NCBI GenBank assembly: GCA_034436155.1
Contig: DAOTVP010000011.1
Span: 1 to 64,000 of the forward strand
DNA: 64,000 bases
DNA from: GCA-2794515 sp034436155
GTDB lineage: Bacteria; Chloroflexota; Anaerolineae; Aggregatilineales; Phototrophicaceae
Direction of reading: 5' to 3'
Shown: piece by piece, positions 8,101 to 16,945 of the stretch
How positions within the stretch are numbered: position 1 is the stretch's first letter
Layout of the letters: each line of letters starts with the position of its first letter
Made by a program: the position numbers and the translations under genes
The notes under the pieces: model-generated
The model's database searches: none
What the model was told of the DNA's origin: nothing
What the model saw: the letters and a program-made list of their open reading frames with translations, nothing else

Positions 8101-9273
8101 TTAATTATTCCCCTCTGATGATTGTGGCACAATTGCGGTTGTTTCGGTATTGGCTTGGGGTGGATTGGATTCTGTTTCTGCCATGCGGAGCAAGTTGCGG
8201 GCGGTTGTCCCCAGCCATTTGTTGACCTTTTTGGGATAGATGCTATAGAAGATGAGCGAGCCAATCACCACCGCATTGCCCGCCGAAGCCATGATGCGAA
8301 TCAAATTCCAATCGGGGCTATATAACACAAAACCCACGAGGATATGATACGACAAGAAATAGGTCAGGAATATCGATGAAAATAACACGCCGACCATAAT
8401 CAAGTTTTTTGAGAATTCGGTTTTGACGATGCTATAATAGACCATCGAGCCGATCAACAGCGTCAGTGTGGCGGTCATCATCACGCGAACAATATCGGGT
8501 TCTTTGAAGAACACCAAAAATTCGCTGAATAAGAAATTATATCCGATCCAGATGAATGCCCCATAAACGATGACAAAGATGAGCAATTGCACGCCCATCG
8601 GTAAATCGCGTGTTTTGTCACCTTTGGATGCGAAGGTAAATCGTCCTACGGCGTTGATGGGGTCTTTTTGGACTTCGCTCACATTTTTCGATAACGCGAG
8701 GAATGTCCGACCAATCACCCACGAAATAACATACAACGATGCCAGTGTGAAGAAGATGAAAAATGCGAATAGCGTGAGTTGGCTCACGCTGACGGTCGTC
8801 TCGGTGAAGGGTAGGGTGAAATCGAAATATCCGATTGCCGTCACATTGCCCCCATCAGCCGCCGTTGTTTGTAAATTTAAGCCGGTGGGCAAGGTGGCGA
8901 ATGCGAATAAGCCAACGACCAATACGATTTGCCAGAACGAAATTTGCCAGATATTAAAACTCAAGACGCGCCCTGGCGGGGTTTGTTGGGCTTCTGCATC
9001 TATATCTTCATGTTCTTCGTGTGGTTCATATAAAATCAAGCCACTTTCTTTGTCCACTTCTGGTTCATGAGGATGTGCGCTCATGCGTTTGTCATTGGCA
9101 CCCATACCCCATACAAAGGCAAAAGAGGCGGTGAAGGCGCCGACCACAAAGCCGATTTGGGGATCCCACACGGGTTCGACACTTTGTAACGCCCGCAAAA
9201 CCAGAACAAAGAGTAATCCAGCAATTAAACCGATTATTGCCATCGGCACGGCACGCGCTAATCCGGGTTTCAT
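8101..9273 (-). CDS. Uncharacterised 8-helix membrane protein of the oxidase operon
   Basis: I do not recognise this 390-residue protein. It has about eight hydrophobic segments: two near the N-terminus, then a soluble acidic stretch (residues ~65-100, rich in Glu/His/Asp), then six more helices, and a hydrophilic Thr/Pro/Asn tail. No heme or metal motif stands out. It is embedded between a COX3-like subunit and canonical subunit III with gaps of 21 and 3 bp, so it is surely cotranscribed. It may be an assembly factor or accessory subunit of the oxidase; that is inference from position only. Confidence 0.75.
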   Translation of the reverse strand: MKPGLARAVPMAIIGLIAGLLFVLVLRALQSVEPVWDPQIGFVVGAFTASFAFVWGMGANDKRMSAHPHEPEVDKESGLILYEPHEEHEDIDAEAQQTPPGRVLSFNIWQISFWQIVLVVGLFAFATLPTGLNLQTTAADGGNVTAIGYFDFTLPFTETTVSVSQLTLFAFFIFFTLASLYVISWVIGRTFLALSKNVSEVQKDPINAVGRFTFASKGDKTRDLPMGVQLLIFVIVYGAFIWIGYNFLFSEFLVFFKEPDIVRVMMTATLTLLIGSMVYYSIVKTEFSKNLIMVGVLFSSIFLTYFLSYHILVGFVLYSPDWNLIRIMASAGNAVVIGSLIFYSIYPKKVNKWLGTTARNLLRMAETESNPPQANTETTAIVPQSSEGNN

Positions 9274-9294
9274 GCCTGCTCCTTAACTCAAATA

Positions 9295-9888
9295 CTAAAT
9301 CCAATAAATAACCACATAGAATAAGAGCCACGCCACCAAGACGAAATACCATAATTTCGCCCCAGCTTCGACAGCCCATAGATAATCGTTAGCATTATAC
9401 ACGCGCTTGCGCCCATTTACATAGACGATACCCATATAAATGCCGATACTCACGGCATGAACGATATGGAAGCCCGTCATCAACCGAAACACTTGGGCAT
9501 ATTGTGTCCCAGAGGGGATGATCACCCATTCATAACCGATAATGATGACAAATACAGCGCCCAGTATAATGGCACCGAGCCACACGCGCAAAAACTGACT
9601 CAGGTGTTGATGATTCAAAAGTATCATCCCGCGTCTGACCAAATAGGCACTCGTAGCGAGGATGATCGTGGCGATACTCGCCAACACCACGCCGAGCCTA
9701 TCGTTTGGGTCTGGCAACCAATTGGGCGAAAATCGCATTTGCCAATTGACAATGACCAAGCAGACGAAAGTGAGAATCCAACTCGCTTGAAAAATAAAAA
9801 TGCCCGCACGTTTATTTTGCAAGGCTTGTTGTTCTTGTTTGGTTAATCCCAGTTCCAGTAAATCGCGTTGCATCGTTTTATCTACCAA
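9295..9888 (-). CDS. Divergent cytochrome c oxidase subunit III-like protein
   Basis: A 197-residue protein with five predicted membrane helices arranged like subunit III. GFHIVHAVSIGIYMGIVYVNG matches the helix that carries the conserved GxHxxHV region, and the C-terminal LWYFVLVAWLLFYVVIYW parallels the usual YWHFVDVVW segment with the His and Asp changed. It follows subunit I in the operon, separated by a 231-bp hairpin-rich gap. The operon therefore has two COX3-family genes. It may be a second structural subunit or an accessory protein. Confidence 0.8.
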   Translation of the reverse strand: MVDKTMQRDLLELGLTKQEQQALQNKRAGIFIFQASWILTFVCLVIVNWQMRFSPNWLPDPNDRLGVVLASIATIILATSAYLVRRGMILLNHQHLSQFLRVWLGAIILGAVFVIIIGYEWVIIPSGTQYAQVFRLMTGFHIVHAVSIGIYMGIVYVNGRKRVYNANDYLWAVEAGAKLWYFVLVAWLLFYVVIYWI

Positions 9889-9962
9889 TAACTCTCGATA
9901 TACGGTTTTAGAAAGGCTACTTTTATTCTTTGTTTATTAACGATGACGTTTATTTTGCCTCA

Positions 9963-10095
9963 CGAGAGGTTCAAAGCCTCTCGCTATTCGATTTTGGAAG
10001 CCCACTAAAGCGGCTGGCAAATGCCTATTTTAGGATCGGTTTTTAGCGCCTTTAGTGCGCTTGATGCGAGAAGCTGAGGGTTTTGAACCCTCAGC
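9963..10095. repeat. Cluster of three hairpins between coxI and the COX3-like gene
   Basis: Within the oxidase operon the gap 9889-10119 holds CGAGAGG/CCTCTCG (9963-9983), a CACTAAAGCG arm that can pair with CGCCTTTAGTG about 50 bases on, and GCTGAGGGTT/AACCCTCAGC (10073-10095). The stems are perfect or nearly so. No T-run follows on the transcribed minus strand, so these look like RNA processing or stability elements or inserted repeats rather than terminators. Confidence 0.6.
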
Positions 10096-10119
10096 AAAAA
10101 TTGAGCCACAGGCGCGGTG

Positions 10120-11856
10120 TTAATCCCCCGCCGATGGTTGTGGGGCGGGAGTCGTCGGTGTGGCATCGACAGGTGGTTGTCGTTTGTTATTTGCTTCGGG
10201 GTCATATGACGGACCGAAACGCACTTCCATCGCCGCCAAGTATGATTTGGATGCTTCTGTGCCATAGCCATACGGATCTTCAAATGGGATGGGGTCGCCA
10301 ACGAAGTTATAAGCGGGTGGGGGCGAGGATGTTTGCCACTCCAAAGTGAGCGCCCGCCATGGATTGGGTCCCGCCACTTTTCCACGATACACGCTGACGA
10401 GCGCGTTATACACCAACACGAAGGTCGAAATGCCTAATACAAATGCCGATAAACCAACGACCACATTCAAATCTTGAAAACGCGGGTCATATTCAGCCAC
10501 ACGGCGGGGCATCCCTTGCATCCCCAAAATGTGCATCGGGAAGAAGGTGAAGAAGAAGCCGACATAGGTCAATGCAAAGTGAAGTTTGCCCAAGCGTTCA
10601 TCCAACATACGTCCCGTGAATTTGGGGAACCAGTGGTAAATCCCACCATAAATGGCGAACACACTGCCACCAAATAACACGAAGTGGAAATGGCTGACAA
10701 CAAAATAGGTGTCGTGCATGTGAATATTGACAGGCACAGACCCCAACATCATCCCACTAATACCGCCGATGACGAACAACGATAAAAAGCCGAGCGCGAA
10801 TAACATGGCGCTATTCAGGCGGATTCTGCCACCAAAAATTGTGCCAATCCAACTAAAGATTTTGATACCTGTTGGCACGGCGATGATGAACGAGGTAATC
10901 ATGAAGGGGATGCGTAATTCGGGTTGCAGACTGGTGAACATGTGATGCGCCCATACTGTGAATCCAACCAGCGCGATCGCCATGCTCGACAGAGCAATCA
11001 TGCGGTAACCAAAAATCGGCTTGCGTGAATGAACCGAGAGTAATTCCGACAAAGTGCCGAAACCGGGCAACACCATGATATACACGGCAGGGTGGCTATA
11101 GAACCAGAACACATTTTGCCACAGCAACACATCACCACCCATTGCGGCATTGAAGAAGGTTGTGCCTGCTACACGGTCTAGGATGAGCAGAGTTAATGCA
11201 CCTGCCAAGAATGGCGTTGCCAAGACCACGATGATGGATGTGGCGAAAGTCGCCCAGACGAACAGGGGCATTTGAAACCACCCCATACCGGGCGGGCGCA
11301 TATTTTTGATGGTCACGATGAAATTAATCGCGCCTAAAATAGACGACAACCCTAACAAGTGGATAGAGAGCGCCCACAGAGTTTGACCATCGGGGCTAAA
11401 CAGCGTACTCAGTGGCGGATAGCTCGTCCAACCGGCTTCGGCTGGTCCGACAAAATAACCCGCCAAGAGCAATAAACCCGATGGTGGAATCAGCCAGAAG
11501 GCAAACGCATTCAACCACGGGAACGCCATATCTTTCGCGCCCAACATGAGCGGGATGAGGTAATTGCCAAAACCCGCGAACATCGGCACAATCCATGTGA
11601 AAATCATCATCGTGCCATGCAGGGTGAAGAGCGTATTATAAGAACTGCCACTCGCCATCAAATCGGTCGCAGGGGTGAGCAATTCCCAACGGATGAGCAT
11701 CGCCATCGCGCCTGCGATGATAAAAAAGATGAACGATGTGACCATATATTGCACGCCGATAATCTTATGGTCAATTGACCAACGTAAATATTCGCTGAAT
11801 GCGGGGCGTTTTGCTGGTGCTTGAACGCCCCCCAATGGATATGCCGCAGTTGCCAT
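10120..11856 (-). CDS. ctaD: Cytochrome c oxidase subunit I, A2 type
   Basis: Catalytic subunit of the terminal oxidase, which reduces O2 at the heme a3-CuB centre and pumps protons. It has 578 residues and twelve helices. Visible ligand regions are HGTMMIFTW (heme a), FYSHPAVYIMVLPGFG (CuB His and the cross-linked Tyr helix), WAHHMFTS (CuB His pair) and HDTYFVVSHFHFVLFGG (heme a3 and heme a). The usual Glu of GHPEVY is absent and replaced by the YS motif (FYSHPAVY), which marks the A2 subclass of heme-copper oxidases. It follows subunit II by 77 bp, where one family B palindrome lies. Confidence 0.97.
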   Translation of the reverse strand: MATAAYPLGGVQAPAKRPAFSEYLRWSIDHKIIGVQYMVTSFIFFIIAGAMAMLIRWELLTPATDLMASGSSYNTLFTLHGTMMIFTWIVPMFAGFGNYLIPLMLGAKDMAFPWLNAFAFWLIPPSGLLLLAGYFVGPAEAGWTSYPPLSTLFSPDGQTLWALSIHLLGLSSILGAINFIVTIKNMRPPGMGWFQMPLFVWATFATSIIVVLATPFLAGALTLLILDRVAGTTFFNAAMGGDVLLWQNVFWFYSHPAVYIMVLPGFGTLSELLSVHSRKPIFGYRMIALSSMAIALVGFTVWAHHMFTSLQPELRIPFMITSFIIAVPTGIKIFSWIGTIFGGRIRLNSAMLFALGFLSLFVIGGISGMMLGSVPVNIHMHDTYFVVSHFHFVLFGGSVFAIYGGIYHWFPKFTGRMLDERLGKLHFALTYVGFFFTFFPMHILGMQGMPRRVAEYDPRFQDLNVVVGLSAFVLGISTFVLVYNALVSVYRGKVAGPNPWRALTLEWQTSSPPPAYNFVGDPIPFEDPYGYGTEASKSYLAAMEVRFGPSYDPEANNKRQPPVDATPTTPAPQPSAGD

Positions 11857-11905
11857 AAAAAATCCTTTCGTCTTTTACATTACACCACAAGTCATTTACT
11901 CAGAT

Positions 11906-11925
11906 GGACGCGCAAAGGCGCGTCC
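11906..11925. repeat. Family B palindrome
   Basis: GGACGCGC and GCGCGTCC form an 8-bp stem around AAAG, followed by CGTACAGG. It sits between subunits II and I of the oxidase. The same motif recurs at 51455, 54606 and, more degraded, 62995. Confidence 0.75.
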
Positions 11926-11933
11926 GTACAGGT

Positions 11934-13541
11934 TTAATTATCGTCTGTGAAATTTTCGGCGTAGACGTTCAAATTATCCAGATCACACACCGATTCGCCT
12001 GTGTCGTTGATGGTACACAGATAAGCGACAATCGCTTTTGCATCCTCTATGGGCATGTAGTTGGGCGCGGTGGGGTCGCTATATTGGAAGTTATTCATCA
12101 AATTCCCGAAACCCGGCACCAGATAAGCACTTGGTACATATAACGAATGGAAGAGATATTCTTCTGCCGTTTCGCCAGTGGATGAGGCACGAACACCCGA
12201 TGCTCTATCGGCAATCCCCTCTAAACTGGGACCCGTCACGCCTGCCCATTCGATGCTATAGACATTACCCACTTCATCGGTCGGTGATTCTTGCAAGATG
12301 TGACAGCCTGCACACGGATACGCGCCCGATGATAAAATTTGTGCGCCGCGAATGATGGGGTCGTCTGGCGGATTGATAGCGCGGTCTAGGGCGGGGTCGA
12401 TGAAACTGCGTAAAAAGGCATCTTCGCTATCATACACGCGGATGAAGGCATACATCGCGCCATGCCCGCTACCGCACAATTCAGTACACACCACCCGATA
12501 TTGGCTATAATTGATGATGAACGTTTCGGCGAAGAGTTGTAAAGTGGGGTCATCGACCATTGCCCGAATTTCATCATTCGGCAAGGCATTGCGCGAGGCT
12601 TCTAAAAATTGCGAGGCATACGGCTCGATGGTGGGATACTGAGCGCGGGTATCGCGCACTGCTTTGACAATCGCATCGAATGTTTCGGCATCATACATCT
12701 CGCTGAGCGTGATAATATCCACCGCTCGCCGTCCGAACACATCATTTAACCCGCGGGTATCGCCATCTTCACGATAAGCGGCGAGGGCGTTATCGGCACG
12801 ACTCGCAAATGTGCGTTGACGCGCCGCATCATCCACCGCAATGGGTGTAAAGCGGGCTTCTGTCTGACGACCGGGCAACAAATCTTGTTTAATCCGCATC
12901 TCTGGCACCCAGAAGGCATGAATGACATCTTGGGTATTCATCACCATACGGACGGAATCGCCGACATAGGTATACAGGATATTCGATGTGACGGGCAACA
13001 AATAGCCACCGTCATCGGTTGGGGTGAGGGCGCTCAGGCGATCATTTTCTTCAAATGCCTTCAATGTATCGCCCGTGATGGGGACATCGTAACTGAACGT
13101 CCAGGCGAAGCGTGCGCCTGTGGCATTCACCACCATTTCATTATCTTTGGGAGCGCGAATATCTTGCCATACCGAGAAGCTATAAATGGCTAAAAACACC
13201 ACAATCACGGCGGGGATGGCTGTCCAGATGAGTTCGAGCGTGGCGTTGCCATGTACTGTTGGACCGTCACCTGTTTCGCCCGCTCTGATGCGAAAACGGA
13301 TAATCGAATAGAGCAATGCGCCTTCTACCAGCAAGAAAATTGCCCCGCCGATGCCCAATAACACGGCAAACAGTCGGTCAATTTGCAGAGATTCAGCAGA
13401 GGCTTGGGTTGGAAATAGCACGGGCGTGAATTGGGCGATTAAAAACCCGCCAATCACCAATACAACGGCTAAGATCCCAACGGTTGCGATGAGCGTTCCC
13501 GAAACGCCACCTTCTGGCTTATTTGTGTGTCCATAATCCAT
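11934..13541 (-). CDS. ctaC: Cytochrome c oxidase subunit II fused to cytochrome c (caa3), with a CuA-loop insertion
   Basis: Subunit II receives electrons through CuA; the fused cytochrome c makes this a caa3 oxidase. Of 535 residues, two membrane helices lie at ~17-38 and ~56-80, with a third hydrophobic stretch at ~103-124. The CuA domain has H208 (HAFWVPEM) and C352-T-E354-L-C356-G-S-G-H360-G-A-M363. The cytochrome c domain has CAGCH at 410-414 and a likely Met ligand in GNLMNNF near 482. About 110 residues (~235-346), mostly polar and helical-looking, are inserted between FTP (231-233) and YRVVCTELC, where most homologues have fewer than ten. All CuA ligands are intact. It is the first gene of the operon. 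Confidence 0.95.
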   Translation of the reverse strand: MDYGHTNKPEGGVSGTLIATVGILAVVLVIGGFLIAQFTPVLFPTQASAESLQIDRLFAVLLGIGGAIFLLVEGALLYSIIRFRIRAGETGDGPTVHGNATLELIWTAIPAVIVVFLAIYSFSVWQDIRAPKDNEMVVNATGARFAWTFSYDVPITGDTLKAFEENDRLSALTPTDDGGYLLPVTSNILYTYVGDSVRMVMNTQDVIHAFWVPEMRIKQDLLPGRQTEARFTPIAVDDAARQRTFASRADNALAAYREDGDTRGLNDVFGRRAVDIITLSEMYDAETFDAIVKAVRDTRAQYPTIEPYASQFLEASRNALPNDEIRAMVDDPTLQLFAETFIINYSQYRVVCTELCGSGHGAMYAFIRVYDSEDAFLRSFIDPALDRAINPPDDPIIRGAQILSSGAYPCAGCHILQESPTDEVGNVYSIEWAGVTGPSLEGIADRASGVRASSTGETAEEYLFHSLYVPSAYLVPGFGNLMNNFQYSDPTAPNYMPIEDAKAIVAYLCTINDTGESVCDLDNLNVYAENFTDDN

Positions 13542-13597
13542 AAGTATTATTCCTATAGAAGTCCTGTTTGTGCCAATTTACACAAGAATTTATTTCG

Positions 13598-13626
13598 ATT
13601 GTACCTGACGGGTTTGGCTTTGACAA
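13598..13626 (-). promoter_or_regulatory. Sigma70-type promoter of the cytochrome oxidase operon
   Basis: On the minus strand TTGTCA (13621-13626) is followed after 17 bases by TACAAT (13598-13603), about 57 bp before the subunit II start codon. Each hexamer has a single mismatch to consensus. Confidence 0.6.
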
Positions 13627-13727
13627 GCAATTATAAACCAATTGGTATGATGTTCATCAAACATTTTTCTTTTTAGGTCGTTTATGGGTAAAATGGTGAG
13701 ATAAATTGATATTGAGGAACTCCCGTA

Positions 13728-14681
13728 ATGGAATTGGATGTGATTTTAGAAGGGGATTGTTTAGACCTTCTGCGAAATATCCCTGATGAGAGTGTGGATG
13801 TCACATTTGCAGACCCGCCGTTCAATCTGGGTAAAAAATATAACAGTTACAAAGACAAGCGAGGCTTAGATTTGTATTTGGAATGGTGCCGTGAATGGAT
13901 TGGCGAATTGGTGCGTGTGACCAAACCAACGGGCAGTATTTTTATTCACAACATTCCCAAATGGCTCACTTATTATGCGACATTTCTGAATGAAATCGCC
14001 GATTTTAAGCATTGGATTGCGTGGGATGCCATGAGTACACCGTTGGGTAAAAGCCTAATGCCCGCGCATTATGGCATTTTGTATTATGCCAAATCGAAAC
14101 GGGATAACAAGTTTTATGAATTGCGCTATCCGCATAAACGGTGTCGCAAATGTGGCTATTTGCATAAAGATTATGGTGGCAAAAAAGCGGGTTTACATCC
14201 TTTCGGACCCTTAGTATCGGATGTCTGGACAGATTTGCACCGTATCAAACATAATACACGCCGTGATGAACACCCCTGCCAATTGCCTATACATCTATTG
14301 GAGCGTGTTATTTTGATGTCGAGTGATGAAGGTGATGTGGTTTTAGACCCATTTAGCGGGACAGGTACAACGGCAATCGCCGCCAAGCAATTGGGTCGGC
14401 ATTATATTGGTTTAGAACTAGACCCGCAATATGTTGAAATTTCGCGCCAAAAATTAGCCAACACAACCTCAGACTCGCATGTGAATGGGGTATGGGTGAG
14501 CCAATATTTGGGCAATATTGCCACATTGCGCGATGTGGATTGGGGTTATCTGGAAGCCTGTTTTCATATTCCTGAAATCATTGAACATCTCGATTTTACG
14601 CCCATTCAATTTGATAAATCATGTAATTGTCATAACAAGCATTCCCTTGTAGATGACCGTCAGCTATCTTTATTTGAATAA
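13728..14681 (+). CDS. DNA adenine or cytosine-N4 methyltransferase, orphan
   Basis: An S-adenosylmethionine-dependent DNA methyltransferase of 317 residues. The catalytic motif DPPF lies at 29-32 and the SAM motif DPFSGTGTT at 207-215, so the order is motif IV first, the beta-class arrangement. HPCQLP (182-187) precedes the SAM site as usual. Between them lies the probable target-recognition region with a CRKCG pair that could bind zinc. A Cys/His-rich tail (CNCHNKH) ends the protein. No nuclease gene is adjacent; an orphan restriction enzyme lies 29 kb away at 42383. It starts at ATG 13728, divergent from the oxidase operon, and the galT reading frame begins right after it. Confidence 0.92.
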   Translation: MELDVILEGDCLDLLRNIPDESVDVTFADPPFNLGKKYNSYKDKRGLDLYLEWCREWIGELVRVTKPTGSIFIHNIPKWLTYYATFLNEIADFKHWIAWDAMSTPLGKSLMPAHYGILYYAKSKRDNKFYELRYPHKRCRKCGYLHKDYGGKKAGLHPFGPLVSDVWTDLHRIKHNTRRDEHPCQLPIHLLERVILMSSDEGDVVLDPFSGTGTTAIAAKQLGRHYIGLELDPQYVEISRQKLANTTSDSHVNGVWVSQYLGNIATLRDVDWGYLEACFHIPEIIEHLDFTPIQFDKSCNCHNKHSLVDDRQLSLFE

Positions 14682-14703
14682 ATTAATGCACAGGAGCGAA
14701 ATC

Positions 14704-15741
14704 ATGACCTTTGACCCAACAGACCACCCCCATCGGCGGTATAACCCGCTCATTGGCGAGTATGTCCTCGTCTCGCCCCATCGGATGAAGCGCCCATGGC
14801 AAGGCAAAGTGGAACGCATATCCGAAGAACAACGCCCTCCGCATGACCCAACGTGTTATTTATGTGCGGGCAATACCCGCGCCAACGGCGAGAAAAATCC
14901 CAATTACACCAGCACATTCGTGTTTACCAACGACTTTGCTTCGTTGCTACCAGATACACCCCCATCACCTACATCCGATAACCCCCTTTTGCAAATTCAG
15001 GGTGTGCGTGGGACGGCGCGGGTGATTTGTTTTTCGCCCCGTCACGATTGGACATTGCCCGAAATGCCCTTGCCCGATATTCGGCATGTGGTGGATGTCT
15101 GGGCAGAACAAACCGCCGAATTGGGCATGACGTATCAGTGGGTGCAAGTATTCGAGAATAAGGGCGAAATTATGGGATGCTCAAATCCGCATCCGCATGG
15201 GCAGATTTGGGCATTAGATGCCTTGCCCAACGAAGTGCATAAAGAAGATTTGTATCAGATGACGCATTTTATGGCAAATGACCGCCCGTTATTGCTCGAC
15301 TATGCTGAATTAGAGCTAGAACGTGATGAACGGGTCGTCCTGCAAAATGAGGACTGGGTGGTTGTCGTGCCATTTTGGGCGATGTGGCCCTTCGAGACGC
15401 TCCTCTTGCCGCGTCGTCATGTGTTGCGCCTGCCCGATTTAGATCATGGTCAGCGTGATAATCTCGCCGACATTCTCAAACGGTTATTGACCAAGTATGA
15501 TAACCTGTTTGAAGTCTCGTTCCCGTATTCGATGGGTTGGCACGGTGCGCCATTTAACGGCGAAAGTAATTATCATTGGCAATTGCACGCCCATTTTTAC
15601 CCGCCACTATTACGATCTGCTACGGTGAAAAAATTCATGGTCGGGTATGAAATGCTCGCCGAAGCTCAACGCGACCTCACCCCTGAACAAGCGGCAGACC
15701 GTTTGCGCGGATTATCTGAAATTCACTATAAACACGCTTAA
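14704..15741 (+). CDS. galT: Galactose-1-phosphate uridylyltransferase
   Basis: GalT transfers UMP from UDP-glucose to galactose-1-phosphate in the Leloir pathway. The 345-residue product has the zinc pair CYLC near residue 47 and the active-site NPHPHGQIW, whose second His forms the uridylyl intermediate; further histidines lie in NYHWQLHAHF. The start at 14704 is chosen because AGGAG lies 9 bp upstream and the N-terminus matches the family; the open frame extends further upstream into the methyltransferase gene. galK follows 34 bp later, so the two form a galactose operon. Confidence 0.96.
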   Translation: MTFDPTDHPHRRYNPLIGEYVLVSPHRMKRPWQGKVERISEEQRPPHDPTCYLCAGNTRANGEKNPNYTSTFVFTNDFASLLPDTPPSPTSDNPLLQIQGVRGTARVICFSPRHDWTLPEMPLPDIRHVVDVWAEQTAELGMTYQWVQVFENKGEIMGCSNPHPHGQIWALDALPNEVHKEDLYQMTHFMANDRPLLLDYAELELERDERVVLQNEDWVVVVPFWAMWPFETLLLPRRHVLRLPDLDHGQRDNLADILKRLLTKYDNLFEVSFPYSMGWHGAPFNGESNYHWQLHAHFYPPLLRSATVKKFMVGYEMLAEAQRDLTPEQAADRLRGLSEIHYKHA

Positions 15742-15775
15742 TTCAAATGCTATATATAGAAGGACGAATATCGTT

Positions 15776-16945
15776 ATGTCACCACAGGAAGTTGTCAAGC
15801 AGACCTTTATCGAACACTACGGCGAAAATCCGATGGTCGTTGTTCGTGCGCCCGGACGGGTGAACCTCATTGGCGAACACACCGATTATAACGATGGATT
15901 TGTGTTGCCGATGGCGATTGAATATGCCATTTGGATCGCTTTACGCCCGCGCCAAGATCGCCATGTGCAAGTTATGGCGCTCGATTTTGATGCCACCATT
16001 CACCTCGATTTAGATTCCTTCTCCAAAAATATCGTCAGCCCTGCCGAATATATCAAAGGCATGGCGTGGGCATTGATGGGTGAGGGATTAACGCTAAATG
16101 GTTGGGAAGGGGTGATGAAAGGGGATATTCCCATCGGCGCGGGGTTGTCGTCATCGGCGGCGCTGGAATTGGCGATTGCCCGTGCTTTTTATGAGGTATC
16201 GGATTTCGATTGGAATCCCAACCAGATGGCGCTCCTCGCACAAAAAGCTGAAAACGATTGGGTCGGTATGAAATGTGGCATCATGGATCAGATGATTTCT
16301 GCCAATGGCAAAGCCGACCACGCCTTGTTAATCGATTGTCGGAGTCTCGAGACGCGCCTCGCTCCTTTACCACCCAACACCCGCGTGGTGGTGATGGACA
16401 CCATGACACGGCGCGAATTGGTCGAATCGTTGTATAACGAGCGTCGTCAACAATGCGAAACGGCGGCGAAATTATTGGGCGTGCCTGCCCTGCGCGATGT
16501 CTCCAGCGCCATGCTCAGAGCCAACGCCAAAAAATTAGACCCTGTGACGCTCAAACGGGCAACCCATGTTGTGTCTGAAAATGAACGCACCCTCGAAGCG
16601 GTTGAGGTGATGTTGGCGGGCGATGCCAAACGCTTGGGGATGCTGATGTATCAGAGTCACATGAGCCTGCGCGATTATTTTGAAGTCACCAAAATGCCCA
16701 ATCGCCCGTTTGATGCGTTGGATATTATGGTGCAATGCGCCCGTAAACATCCGACTTGCTTTGGCGCACGCATGACGGGGGCGGGATTTGGCGGGTGCGC
16801 GGTGGCGCTAATTAATGATGAAGCGGTAGACGATTTTTGTGAACAAACGGCGCGATTATACACGGAACAAACGCATATTGAGCCGAAACTCTATGTGTGT
16901 TCGGCGGTGAATGGCGCATTTTGGGCGGAGCGTTTTGTGAGCTAA
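15776..16945 (+). CDS. galK: Galactokinase
   Basis: GalK phosphorylates galactose with ATP. The 389-residue protein has all GHMP-kinase motifs: the galactokinase signature GRVNLIGEHTDYNDG near residue 25, the ATP loop GAGLSSSAALE near 120 and the C-terminal GAGFGGCAVAL near 335. ATG 15776 is preceded by GAAGGA at about 11 bp. The gene ends overlapping by 4 bp the end of the convergent minus-strand gene at 16942. Confidence 0.97.
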   Translation: MSPQEVVKQTFIEHYGENPMVVVRAPGRVNLIGEHTDYNDGFVLPMAIEYAIWIALRPRQDRHVQVMALDFDATIHLDLDSFSKNIVSPAEYIKGMAWALMGEGLTLNGWEGVMKGDIPIGAGLSSSAALELAIARAFYEVSDFDWNPNQMALLAQKAENDWVGMKCGIMDQMISANGKADHALLIDCRSLETRLAPLPPNTRVVVMDTMTRRELVESLYNERRQQCETAAKLLGVPALRDVSSAMLRANAKKLDPVTLKRATHVVSENERTLEAVEVMLAGDAKRLGMLMYQSHMSLRDYFEVTKMPNRPFDALDIMVQCARKHPTCFGARMTGAGFGGCAVALINDEAVDDFCEQTARLYTEQTHIEPKLYVCSAVNGAFWAERFVS

